Assembly: GCA_013368315.1 (NCBI GenBank)
Contig: JAACJM010000049.1
Span: forward strand, 1-64,000
DNA length: 64,000 nt
Source: Tetrapyrgos nigripes
Lineage: Eukaryota > Basidiomycota > Agaricomycetes > Agaricales > Campanellaceae
Direction of reading: 5' to 3'
Shown: in pieces, positions 35,573-47,224 of the stretch
Layout: every line of letters begins with the position of its first letter
How positions within the stretch are numbered: the first letter of the stretch is position 1
Translations under genes and position numbers: made by a program
The notes under the pieces: generated by a model
Seen by the model: only the letters and a program-made list of their open reading frames with translations
Told to the model about the DNA's origin: nothing
Databases searched by the model: none

Positions 35573-36268
35573 TTTGTCATTGAGTTGCTACCTATCCGGC
35601 GGACCAATACCTCGTTCGTCGTCATTTCAGTTGTTGGTTTATTGGGACAATGGAGAATTCATTCAGGACTACTTCAAGGACGGATCTATGTACCTTTGTT
35701 CCTCTTTGGAGGTGTAAACATACATTACTGCAGCTTTAGGACCATGTACATTTAGACACATACTATACTTGATCGGGATGGGTTATATACTACGTGGCAT
35801 ACAGAGTTGTACTAACTACATACTTAGCGTAACATACATACAAGAATACATATTGTACTTCGAAGTTCGTTGTATTTTACCTATCAGGCTTTCAGGAGGA
35901 GGGTGATGTTCGGGACTAGAAGCTTGAAGCTTGAAGTCTGAAACGTGAAACGCTATGTTTGCCGCCGCTTTGCAAATTGCGCCATGGCCCATGTTACCAG
36001 AGTGTCTCTTGTGAGTTACTGTCGCATATCAAAAAATCGGGTGACAAGGTCTATACTCAGTGACTCGGAGTTCGAGAATCCCCTATTATGTTTATCTGTA
36101 CTCAGAGTTCGAAAATCCCTTATGTTTCTACCCTTTCCTCATAGTCAACGCTCCAATCGGGCATTCGTCGGATGACTGAATCAATGTACATACAATGGTA
36201 ATCATCGCCTGGCATGAGCCAAGTGTGAATCGCGGGCGCAAGGTACGTATACAATACAATGGCCGTAC
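35573..36268. other. no gene seen
   Basis: Intergenic. A near-duplicate phrase (CTCAG..GAGTTCGARAATCCC) occurs twice at about 36057 and 36100. No coding signal. Confidence 0.45.
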
Positions 36269-36276
36269 TATAAAAG
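36269..36276 (+). promoter_or_regulatory. TATA box of the small surface-protein gene
   Basis: TATAAAAG lies 45 bp before the ATG at 36321. Confidence 0.55.
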
Positions 36277-36320
36277 GCTCCCCACAGATCTTCACTTTAG
36301 CGCAAGCTACTGTTCTAGTC

Positions 36321-36915
36321 ATGTTCTTGAAAAGGTCAGCTCTACGAATCACTCTCGCTCGAGTTTATCATCTGACGATTACAATTAATTTCGTTTCTTG
36401 ATCCCTGAACCCATCCCATTTGCATTTGCATTGGTATTGGTGTTGCCATCAAGTCTGACCGCCCTGGCCCTCGCATCCTTGGCTGCTGCTCGTATCACTC
36501 TCCAGGTCCCTACCAACCCCGTCGTTGGAGCGGTGACGGATATCACCTGGTCTAGCGACTCTGCTTCTGATCCTCAATCTTTCACTCTCTTCCTACTGAA
36601 CGCTAACGATCTACCTTTTGGACTCCGGGCTAACTTTGGAGAGGTGCAGACTTCTGCGGGGAAAGCGACTGTGACTATACCAAATACTGTTCCCGAGTGA
36701 GTATCCAAGATTCATTGAATCAATTTTGATTCCTCGTTGAACTGAGCTGACGTTGAATATTAATATGCAGGGGTCCAGCTGTACTCAGAGCTGTTAACTC
36801 AACGTAAGTGCTATTTCGAACATGCTCGAAGTACTCGTATTAATGATACCTCAACTTACACAGTGCGGTGGACTTTGTTTTTGCTACTAGTCCACAATTT
36901 GATGTGACTGCTTAA
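36321..36915 (+). CDS. small secreted Kre9/Knh1-like (Ser-Thr-rich GPI-anchored family) protein
   Basis: Four exons give 113 residues: 36321-36334, 36454-36696, 36771-36803, 36864-36915. The 14-nt first exon joins to complete the signal peptide MFLKSLTALALASLAAARI. The mature part reads TLQVPTNPVVGAVTDITWSSDS, then SFTLFLLN, and ends VNSTAVDFVFATSPQFDVTA. This matches the short single-domain members of the fungal Ser-Thr-rich GPI-anchored/Kre9-Knh1 family, thought to sit at the cell wall. There is no Ser-rich tail or hydrophobic GPI signal, so the product should be free and secreted. An open frame before exon 2 without an ATG confirms that the first exon is separate. Confidence 0.88.
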
Positions 36916-38462
36916 CAGTCATTAGTAGGATCGTCTGCGTTTAATGCAGAAGATCGTGATTAGAAATTGTTGCATGTAATCAAGTCAGTCTTATATAGCG
37001 GAGAAACTCCCTCAGGCTACTCTACCAGCTTTTTCTGATCAATCAAAGATTTCCTGCGGTAGCATCAGATCAAGGCAGGCCCCAGAATCCTACAGGCCTT
37101 GGGGGTCTTCTTCCAGTGAATGAACCTGACTAAACCAGACATGACCACGCGGATCTAGCTCAGACAGTGGACGCGAGGTGCCTTGGTTTCTGATTCACTA
37201 TATTCTAACATGAGGCAATTTTAGAGCCCGGCCACATCTCAAAGTGGCTTCATGCCGATCTATCTAAGTAGTTTGCGGTCTGGCTTGGGTCGAGCCAATG
37301 ACTAAGGAAAGAACCATCGAGAACTCATTCGTTTCTCATTAGACTCTGGTTCGACTGGTCTTAATGATGCAAAAGAACTTGAAGATTCTGGAGCAGAAGA
37401 CGTTGTCAATGTCAATTTGCCATCTCTATCGCAGACCTAGACACTCGGGTCAAATTCCGAGTCTGAAGCAGCACCATGGCGATGTACTAAGAGTTATTAG
37501 TGTGGTCGAGGCCAATCCATTCAAACTCTTCTCCAATTCTCGAACGTTTGGAAACTACGTATTGTGGTTCTGTTCTAGAATCGCGTCTCGAGCTGCTTCA
37601 TGAGACGCTCCGCTGGACACGGAAATGAACTTTTAGTGAACTTTCACTTCGTGGCTCTCATCCGAGTCATTAATTCGTAGTCTATGCGCAAACCCAGTTG
37701 TCGAGCGTCGGTAACTTGTCAGATTCGGACCCTGTATTGTTGCGGTACTAATGGAGTTGAAGGCACCCGTTTGTTCAGTTCCGAAAGGTGTAAAAATAAG
37801 CAATATACACCAACATACATGATAAGTATCTGTAGTTTATGCTCGGACCTGCTTCCGATGCAAGCATTGTTTCCAATATAATTTTGGGTTTCAGCCAGTA
37901 TGTCTGTGCTAAGTGTCTGATATATAGCTTGGCCTCGGACATGTTATGCGTTATTGGCGTATTTCAGAGCCCGAGGAGCGTTCCAAAGCGGAATGATACC
38001 TCGGAAGTCCATAGTCTTCATGAAACAAACCAAACCAACGCTCATAGCCTCGCTACTTACTAGCCAAAACCATTACATTCTGGTTTGATTCCCCGTTTTT
38101 AAGGTGAACCATTCAAATTTATGGATCTTTCATACAGACGGTTATTTCATAAATAGCCCACCAATTTTAACGGGCTTGTACATCCATCTCAAAGAGAGAG
38201 TCGAGTTGATAAGTATGCGCTTGAATGTCAAATAGATGTTTATTTCCCCGACTCAAGCTGGAAAAAGGGTTTTGAGTGGTCATGCAGTCTTTGTTCTTGC
38301 TGCAGTGGTACCGTATCGAAACAGAGACTTTGGAACTGTGGATGATGGAGGTGGCTGCAGCTCGGCCAGTGCTCGGCAAGTCATATGACACTGACTCCAC
38401 TTTGTTGACACCGCTTTGGCGCCAAAGCTTTTTTTGAACCACCGCCGTGACGCGACTTCATT
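36916..38462. other. no gene seen
   Basis: About 1.5 kb without a recognisable coding region on either strand. Confidence 0.5.
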
Positions 38463-39678
38463 ATGGCTCTCTTTTTGAAAGCAGCCTGTCGGTCTATGGA
38501 ACGAATTGCTCCTCTCCGACTCGCTGAGAAATGGGATAACGTAAGGAACAATCTGCCTTTGTAAAGTGGGACGATAAGCTAATCTCCGCTCGCGTTTGTG
38601 TAGGTTGGCCTACTGATCGGTATGCTTTTTTTTTTTTGTGAAAATCCTAATCGTCAAAATATGAATCTGATCTTTGCAACCAGAATCTCCGGTCCCCAAA
38701 AATACCCACCGGGTCATGCTGACAATCGAGTAAGCGCCGCCTGTTACAGATCTCCTCTTTACAATGACTTCTATTGCAGCCTTACTCCCGACGTTGTTAC
38801 TGAATGCATAGCGGCTGATGCGTCCGTCATTGTGTCGTACCATCCTCCAATATTCCAAGCGTTGAAATCTATCACACTTTCCAATCCATTGCAGGCGTCA
38901 TTGCTGCAATGCGCTTCCGGGGGTATATCAGTATTCTCTCCACATACCGCTCTTGACAGCGTCTGGGGAGGTGTCAATGATTGGCTTGGAAAGGGGCTCT
39001 TGGAGAACCAGGATGGTGGCGAGATCACAGCTCTCGTCAGAGAGAAGATCTCTCCGAGTGGAGAAGTCGAAGGCGCTGAAGGGCGCCTGGTGAACCTGAA
39101 TACTCCTGTGAGCGTCGACACTTTGACCAACAGGCTCAAAAGGCATCTAGGGTTATCTCATGGTACATAGTTTGTTTCTATCAGAATGATATCCTTGCTC
39201 ACGCTCTATCTTAGTGCAAGTTGGCTACCCTCGCGCCACCGATCGGACGACTCTTATTCGTACTATCGCTGTATGTGCAGGATCAGGCGGCTCTATGCTT
39301 CTGGGAACATCTGCTGATGTATATTTTACCGGCGAAATGGGGCATGTAAGCACCATTGGATTGGTCGCCACCTACAAGGAACTTTTCTTATTGTTTTGTC
39401 AACAGCATGAAGTTCTTGCCGCGACCGCTGCGGGGAAGCATGTCATTTTGTGTAAGTACACGTTTAATCATTCTGATCATGTTCTTATTGCTCTTTCCGC
39501 CTTCTTTTGTCCTTTGTGTTTGCACGATGCTCTGAAAGGTGGTCACACCAACACTGAGCGAGGTTATCTACCCAATCTCGCTTTCCAACTAAAGGCCATG
39601 CTTGAAAAAGAGCAAGGTTTCGATGATGTCGAGGTCATTGTCAGCAGCTCGGATGCACACCCGCTCCATTTCGTATGA
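38463..39678 (+). CDS. NIF3-family protein
   Basis: Seven exons give 279 residues: 38463-38540, 38604-38619, 38684-38729, 38780-39162, 39215-39345, 39406-39451, 39539-39678. Family motifs are LRLAEKWDNVGLLIG, RVMLTIDLTPDV, VSYHPPIFQALK, FSPHTALDSVWGGVNDWL, VCAGSGGSMLL, DVYFTGEMGHHEVLAA and GHTNTERGYL. NIF3/YbgI proteins form ring-shaped assemblies with a two-metal site built from the His, Asp and Glu residues of these motifs; yeast Nif3 binds the co-activator Ngg1. The biochemical activity is still unsettled. Exon 2 is only 16 nt. Confidence 0.95.
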
Positions 39679-42600
39679 TTGACTCGCTGAAGGACTCCTT
39701 GTATGCTCATTATGAAAACTTTAAATCAATGGCAACTTGCTGACGACGTCATAATGGACGAAGGTAGTTTTCAACCGTGCTGGACGGTATACCGGATCCT
39801 GGTGCCTCAAAGTTAGACCATCTCTCGCCCCATCATGTGCTGCGTGTAGCAAAAACCGGATGAATGTGGCGGCCATTGAGTGCAAATAGACCTGGTTGGC
39901 GCGATTGAGTTCTGTCAAAATCGTGGCTGGTTAAGGTGTTTGCGCCCGTATAATCGTTGGAGCTCTGCACAAATTTTGGACTTGGTATGGGCTATTTTCA
40001 GCGGTATCCGGATTGCTCGCCTGAATGAGCACGAGAAGATTCGCCAGAAAATTCGATAGAAGATGCAAGACTTCCGGTCTTTCTATGTCCCGAGTTGCGC
40101 CTCTGTGCTTTCCCGTATGTGAGCAGCGTAACCTGCGGCACCATTGAATAGGTAGCGTGGTCTCGTTAGTGCGTTTTACGCGTTAGAAGATGATTGACAT
40201 ACAACGATGACGGCTGCCAATCCCCCGATGTCTTCCCTCCCCCCGATGTCTTTCCAACCAGAAAGAGAATTGGCGACCATTCTATATACTAGCCCACTCG
40301 GAGGATACGTGGATCCGAAGCCTTCCTGCTGCTGTTCCTGATGTTTCTTGGCCAAACCTCATGCTCTCAAGCGAGTACAATTCGGCGTAACACGAGTCGG
40401 TCTAACAATCCGTGATGACCATTCGAGTGTCGAATTTGAAAAGGTTGGAATAATTGGTGCTTCCTCCCCAAAATTTTGTTCAGCGATGCAGGCATTCAAG
40501 CGCTCAAAGAAGTACTAAGTCATGTCACCTTGGAACCATTCAATCAGTCGAGATTTGTACGTCGTTTAAGGGGCTTCGACGAACAACCTTGTGCCTGCGA
40601 GTTTTGGGGATCAATCTCTTTGTTCCTCATGATTGCTTTCGGTGGATGAATGAGGGCTTGACGCCTGTACGGTCGGTCCTAGTATCTAATTACCCCAGAA
40701 ATCACATTCGAATTTTACAGGCTGACTTCATAGGAGAGAAACTTGAAATGTCATTGCTGCATATTGCACTCTACTAGGACGCCATGGCATAAATTTTCTA
40801 GTACTTCGGGCCCGGGACATGGATTCCTACCTCGGCTGCGCGCATGTGGGAGAAGCTACTAGGTTAATTCTCAGTAAATCGTCAAATAAACTCATAATTC
40901 CGGGTGCTTCTTCAGAGGTAAGTAGCCTGATGTTCACAAAGTGGTTCAATGATCTCATTCCAACGACGATTGGCATCCCGCTGTCTCCGAACGCTTCAGT
41001 CCTCCTCGTGGCTGACCACTCAGTACAATACTCAACGGATAACTTCTTCCTCTGTTCTGCGTGATTATTGGAGCACATAACTCGTGTTCGGGCATCAGTG
41101 CGCGATTAATTTCACGAATACATAAGGTAGCAGTCCTATGTACAGAGTACTCTTCACTTGAATGGTTAGAACCTCTTATCGTCGCCGATTACGCACTGAG
41201 GACCGTAATACCTAAGCCAAACTTCAGCAAAGAATGACAGCATATGTAACTGAGTCCTTCGTCTGCTGTACAGCAAAGCAGCCTGATATCCAAGCTGATG
41301 GTTCGGATTTTAATCTTGAGCTTAATCAGGACCAGTGAAACAAGTCGTGGCCCAGTCTTGACTCTTGAACAACTCCCAAGAGGTCTTGAGACCTACTCGG
41401 GGTACGTCACATGAAGCTGATTACTGGAACGCCATCTGCATTGAAGATTTCCATTTTAAATTTGAATACGCCACATGTCTTCTACGCCTCCAGGTTCTGA
41501 TGGTTACTTGCAGAATCGTGCCCATGGAAAGGGCAGAATCCGACTTCTGAGACAAGCTTTCCCCAGAGTTGAGGCTCTGCACTGTAGGTGAGTTATATGA
41601 CTTTTTTTGGTAGTTGATACCCCATTTACAGGTGATCAGTCTTTAGCTTGAGAAATCTTTCGTTCTATCAGGAGCGATATGACTCGCGTTTAACTAGCCT
41701 GAGAAAATAAACATAAAATAGCGACTAGACAGTTGAATGACAATCGCTGTAGTACGGGATGCCTATCACTACCAGTAGCACTGTCATGCTACTGCTTGGC
41801 TAGCAGATGTCTCATAAGTATCCAAGAAATAATGATCATGCGATTGTATGGTCAAGAATTGAATGTGAATGACTCTGATATGAGTGAGCCTTGACACACC
41901 GAACAATTGAAAAAAAAATAAGTGACTTTCGCGCGCGGAAGAGATGCGTAGGTTACCTGAAGGGGAAATTCTTCCTATTTTGCCATTCCCGAGAGCCGAC
42001 CCTGGTCTAGACTAATCAAGATCTGATGACGTCCGTTCGGCCTTCCAGGTCAGGTCAGGGCGAACGGTTCGTCCATCTAGATCAACCAGCTTGGTTTGTC
42101 ATTGAGCGCCACGAAAAAGTTCTTGATACCGGGTTTATATCCCGCTGGCGGACTGGAGACCTTAAAAGCCAGTGCACTTTGCGTTTCCTTCATCCCGAGT
42201 TCACCCCACCAACTACACTGCGCACTCAAGACTCCTTTCTCGCAATTACTCGTCTTCTTAATCGCACAATGTCTCCCTGCACCGCTGCCCACGTTACTCT
42301 GCCGTTCACCACTGCCAGCTCACAGCCTACTTCGCCAACAACGATGGAATCACCTGTGCACGTACACAGAGGTGCCCAATGCAGCGTTTGCCTATGGCGC
42401 GACGAACATGCACCCGGTTGCCCGTTCAAAGCATAAAATGAATGGCATTAGACGCTTGCCTTTCGGAACAATCTGGTACGTGCTAAATTATCGTATTTCA
42501 TACACTGGACTCAACAGGCTCTGTCTAAGTAGTTCACAAAGTTTCTTGTAATTCATATCCAATCATCCGTTACCACCATACCACACCAACCTAATCTCTC

Positions 42601-42955
42601 ATCGTCTTGCGATGACTTGTTATGCTATTGTGTACAACTATTCGAGGGCCGAACTTTCTTAATCTCCATGCACTGTACCATCTCCAACATTATTTATCCT
42701 ACTCCAATTTCTTTCCAACCATTTTCTTGTCGTTCGAGAGGAGACTTTGGACGGAAACTAGTTTTTGACGAGGAAGTAGAGAGACTGAGGACGAGAGCGA
42801 GAGCGAGGAATGGAAGAGAGTTGTAGTACATCCCTGTAATATCTCTTGTATTAACTGTTGTATACATCTCTTCATTCGATCTGTTCGTCAATCTTTGTAG
42901 TCGATCCGAATTCCGTTGGCTCGAAGTACTTATTCGTTACTCTTCTTCACTTTAC

Positions 42956-43050
42956 CGAGGAGGAGGAGAAGGAGTGTATTACCCGGGCTGGGAACGAGAG
43001 CTGATATGCCGGGGGTCCGGGAGGAACCCGATGTAGCTACTGTATGTAAA
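42956..43050. repeat. dispersed GC-rich repeat, copy 1
   Basis: Begins GAGGAGGAGGAGAAGGAGTG, contains GCCGGGGGTCC, and ends near TGTATGTAA. It matches 45359-45450 over about 90 bp with scattered differences. On the minus strand both copies keep a readable PPGPPAYQ...PARVIHS, so it may be a piece of a coding sequence. Confidence 0.75.
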
Positions 43051-44487
43051 CCCATTGTATTTATGGAGCCGTTCATGGGCTAATATATTTACAAATTGCG
43101 GTTCCTTCGTTCTGTTTTACATATGCTCAATCCCCAGCAATCTAAGTACAGGTCTAAGTCTTCGAAGTCAGTGGTGTCCTCAGTCCTATCTACCTCTTCT
43201 CAAAATCAAACTTCATCAAGCTAACAAGCAGGCATGTGTACGAGAATGAGTAACACTGAAAGGGGAAATTTCTACAAGGTATGCGTTGCTATCGACAGCA
43301 TTCGCGTATCAAACCATCTAGTAACGGCACTGACAATTCAGAACAGCGCTATCACTGCAAATCGTTGGCAAAATGTCTGCTTTCCGCAGTAATAGGACAG
43401 GGGCATCGTGGGAAGGCTTGGTTGGTGATCTCAGGGTTTACTTCAGCTGGACCGCCATTTTTAGGCTAAAAGCAATAGCCCCCATGGCCACAACCAAGCC
43501 ACAACAGTCATTATTCTTGGAAAGATATTACTTGGATCCCCTATAAGAAACGGATAGACTACGGAACTCAGAATTATGTTGTATTTTCTGAATATTTTCG
43601 AGTACGCCTCTGGATAAAGCGCCCATTGCCCCATGATCTTTCAGTAAAAGTGTAGGGTTGCAACTGATTGGCGACTGAGCTCGCGTTCGAGTTAGGTTGA
43701 GTCTCGAAGCCTATCCAGGTTCCGGATTTTTCGCTGTAGTCTTCATCGGGTCACATCAATGAAGATGTCTACAATGATTTCGCGATTATGTTTTGGCTTT
43801 TCTCCTCTTGTGGAAAGCATATCGACCTGCAGACTGCAGCTGAGTCGAGCCCGACTCTGATCCTTCAGATGAAAGGAAATGTTCCGAGTAGGAGTGATCC
43901 TGCCCGTGACTGAAAACAATTCTTCATTTCGGACATTGACTTTCAGTAAGTTAACGTTTTGGTGACCATTACCGGATCTGCGTAGTTTGAAAGGGCAATC
44001 CAAACCGTCCAACCTGGATCGCCTACAAACCATTACTATTGAACAACCAAAGTTGAACCGCTGCAAGCCTGCGGCAGTACATCACATCCAACGGAAGAAT
44101 TGTCATGGTCATGATACGATGGTTGAATTCCACTTGTTCTTCAACCTTTGATCTCACCTGCCAATCGGTGTTTTCGGGGGGTGTCCTTAAAAGCCACTCA
44201 GGGCGCAAAGGAGATAGAAGCTTCCTTTCTTATGGATGTAGCTTCCCGCCAACACGATGTGTCGCATCTAATTTCATCCGGACACCGTCACCTGGTTCCT
44301 CGATTATGGGGAATTGCGGGGAGTGTACCTGTGTTGCGGAGAAGCGAACATTCGCGGGGACTCACGAAGATCACTCGCGCTCCTGCTTCTATTCGGAAGA
44401 ATCGTTCTGCGATGTCCTATTGGGCCACTTAAGAGATGGTGTACTATTTAAAGATTTTTTCTGATGGTACTACTCCGAATCAGCTTG

Positions 44488-44599
44488 CACGCCGAAAGGA
44501 CAAAAACATCCGCTCGACGGATAGATGACATTATTGTACTGATATAAGATGTTTCTGTACGCCTTTCTGCCGAGCGGATATTTTTGTATTTTCGGCGTG
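44488..44599. repeat. 112-bp inverted-repeat element
   Basis: Arms of about 32 bp (44488-44519 and 44568-44599) start CACGCCGAAA and are about 85% complementary, separated by a 48-bp loop. It looks like a small MITE or a long hairpin. Target duplications are not evident. Confidence 0.75.
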
Positions 44600-45358
44600 T
44601 TGTTAGAATCGATGATCAAAGGCGGTCATCGTCAGTGTAAAAGAGAAAATATCTAGGAACAAACCTCCGATACGACATGCTGATCAGGATACAAAGCTCT
44701 GTCGGTCATCTCAATCACCATAAGTACCATGTAAGTGTATCCCTCCAGAGACCTTTCCTTGCCCGACAGGAAGTCGGAGCGCTCATGAGGCATAAGTCCC
44801 TCTGGAATGCTTCCGAGCCAGTCCCAGAGGAAGGAAAGATAATAGACATAGTTGATGCTTTCAAATCGAATTATATGAACATGCCACTATTGGACCTAAT
44901 GGGCGGGACCCCGGACATTCAACGAGATTTACCTTGTCCTGTAAGAATCCAAGCCTGTTTACGCCACAGGTCCTTTAGCTATACGTTTATGGGGATCTCG
45001 TAATCTCGGTCTCATAGCCCCTATCATTTATGAGTTCACACGAATTGTACAGGTGGAGAAACGTCTTCTACTAGTACCCATGTTGCCACCGTAGTTGATC
45101 GGCGAACTTCCGTGTCTATTCTCTCCCGCTCGCTCGCAGTTTACCTCAATGACGTATAGTAGATTAGGGTCCTACATTGGCAGCCTCTTCATCTTAAATC
45201 TTTATCTAATTAACGCAGACCCCAGAGATCTACGAAATTCGTGTCCACATAATGAATAAGAAAGTAAATCAAACATGGACTCTGATACAAGGTACCGTTG
45301 GTTTTTCTATGATAACGAATACACGACACCAGATTCTCTTTTGATGGACCGGTGTTTG

Positions 45359-45450
45359 AGGAGGAGGAGGAGGAGTGTATTACTCGGGCCGGGACCATGA
45401 ACTGATACGCCGGGGGTCCAGGAGGCGTCCAGATGTAATTATCGTATGTA
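45359..45450. repeat. dispersed GC-rich repeat, copy 2
   Basis: Second copy of the repeat at 42956-43050, in the same orientation. Here the minus-strand reading YIWTPPGPPAYQFMVPARVI is uninterrupted and extends on both sides in a 96-codon frame (45210-45500). Confidence 0.75.
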
Positions 45451-46441
45451 ATGTACATCTTTGTCCCGGGATCACCACTTCCAGGGAGGACGAGGCTCAC
45501 AGCACGTTAAGCCGCTGTAGATTGATCTGGTCAGGGCAGCGGCAAAGATACAACGAGAGATATGCTAATTGAATACACTACTGGATGTCACTGTTTTATT
45601 AACGGCAAAAGGATTCATACGAGAAATTGTAGAAAGTGGTACGAGCCAGTAAGTAGTCTGATAATTCAGCCGGAAAACCTTCGTTGGGGTAGACAAAGGA
45701 ATGAATCTCTTCAACTCAGGAAACCGAGCCGTTCAAGGCACCGAGTTCAACATCGGTGGTCGAACCAAACGCTGAGATGCATATGGTCGCCGTCAACGAC
45801 ATTCGACACCATTCAGTGAGGAACTGGGCTGCCAATAAGCTCATCTCAAGCTTCCATCGGTTACTTATCTACTTATTCAAGTTCAACGATTGGCCGAGAC
45901 TCGAGAATCGGTGGGGTGAAGGGCTAGAAATCAGAATGGAAATTACCGTCGACGAGAGTGCGACGCCCGTCGTCAACTTGAAATTCAGCCCTCGACAGAT
46001 GGCAACTGCAGAGATCTGGCCTTCAACTGCACCCTAATACCTCAGTTCTAGAACCCAAGGACCAGCGACGAGAAATGGTCTACCATTCACTAATTAACTG
46101 CCGTCAGAGTTGAAGCGGCGATTGTGGCCGTTTCAGTTACCCGAATCGAGTCGTGAATTAGTACTTGCTTGGATCAAACCCAGAATCGAGAACTCTGGCC
46201 TCCCCCTATTGATCTTCGCCAATGAGCTTCTCGTAAAAGCGTTCATGAACTGCCGGCTGACGACCTCGAGTAAGTATTCAAAAGACCAGGCTGGCCTCGT
46301 CCTCAAAATCAGAGTAACTCAATGGTAGAAGCATATCATAGCGGCAAGACAGAACATGCGCTCGATATGTAACCAATATGCCTTCAAGAGCTCGATTTCC
46401 CAGTGTCCTCTTGGAGCAAGAAACCAGCCATGAGTTGTGCA

Positions 46442-46513
46442 GCCTCGTTGGCGTAGTGGTAGCGCGTTCCACTTGTAATGGAAAGGTCACTCGTTCAATC
46501 CGGGTACGAGGCA
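46442..46513 (+). tRNA. tRNA-Thr (anticodon TGT)
   Basis: Seventy-two nt fold into a full cloverleaf without an intron. The acceptor stem is GCCTCGT with ACGAGGC (46442-46448 and 46506-46512), discriminator A. The D arm contains GCGTAGTGGTAGCGC. The anticodon stem is TTCCA/TGGAA around loop CTTGTAA, and the T arm has loop TTCAATC closed by ACTCG/CGGGT. A T6 run about 45 nt downstream may end polymerase III transcription. Confidence 0.95.
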
Positions 46514-47224
46514 TAAGGAAAGTGGATTGTTACTTTTGGGTGCACCCCCACGTACCCTTTTTTAAAATTTTTACAGTACAATCAGCAGAAGGGCGATACA
46601 TCTATCTTACCCACATCCAGTGCATGAGTCTATCCTCATCCCACTGAGGGTACTACTACTAAATATTTCAAGCTAAGTCGATGTACAGGCCCAGCCGCAG
46701 AAAAGCATGTAAGTAACGCAGCGAAGCACAGCAGTAAGCAAGCGAGTATTCAGAACGTCGAGGTACGTATGGAACGACGTAGACATGGTATCTAGTAGCA
46801 TAAATAATATATGAATTGTACGGTTACTTTCGGCTTCAATCATGGAGTCTGTGTGAAGAAGCAAATGCAAACGAGCAACGCATTGGCAATGACAATGTCC
46901 CCCACCCCCATCGTCACCTTCACCTTCACCTTCGCACTCCTCATGTCCATCATCATCCTCATCTCCAAACACACATACTACACGCCTACGTCGTCCTCCA
47001 TAGGCCTCCTACAACACACACCTCGTTACTACTCGCCAGCCTAACCAACCCACGACATACCAACATCCTCCCCGGTCCACTCCCCATCTCTTCATCCTCT
47101 CAACTCTTCAACTCTTCCATCAGGTGCACTGTCCAACCCCATCAAATACCCCTTCTACTCCCACACACTCTGCCTCACACCTTACACTCTCGTTCCCAAT
47201 CCGTCCCCCACTCCACTCACTCAC
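46514..47224. other. no gene seen
   Basis: Probably the 3' untranslated region of the mucin-like gene plus tRNA flank. A CA- and TC-rich stretch lies around 46895-47220. Confidence 0.45.

Larger units (their letters stand above)
39679..46441. other. gene-poor stretch of about 6.8 kb
   Basis: No convincing gene. Coding-like but broken pieces occur on both strands near 43.7-44.45 kb (for example a plus-strand frame with LISSGHRHLVPRLWGIAGSVP) and near 45.6-46.3 kb (plus strand, FNSGNRAVQGTEFNIGG and MEITVDESATPVVNLKF); I cannot name the families. A 55-codon frame at 42270-42436 ends in CSVCLWRDEHAPGCPFKA, and its reality is uncertain. Small repeats in this stretch are listed separately. Confidence 0.45.

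Noticed and set aside
36398..36453. N-ter extension of the small surface protein read from a TTG at 36398
   Set aside because: The 14-nt exon with ATG at 36321 spliced to 36454 gives a proper signal peptide and family-like start; the TTG-led stretch is intron sequence.
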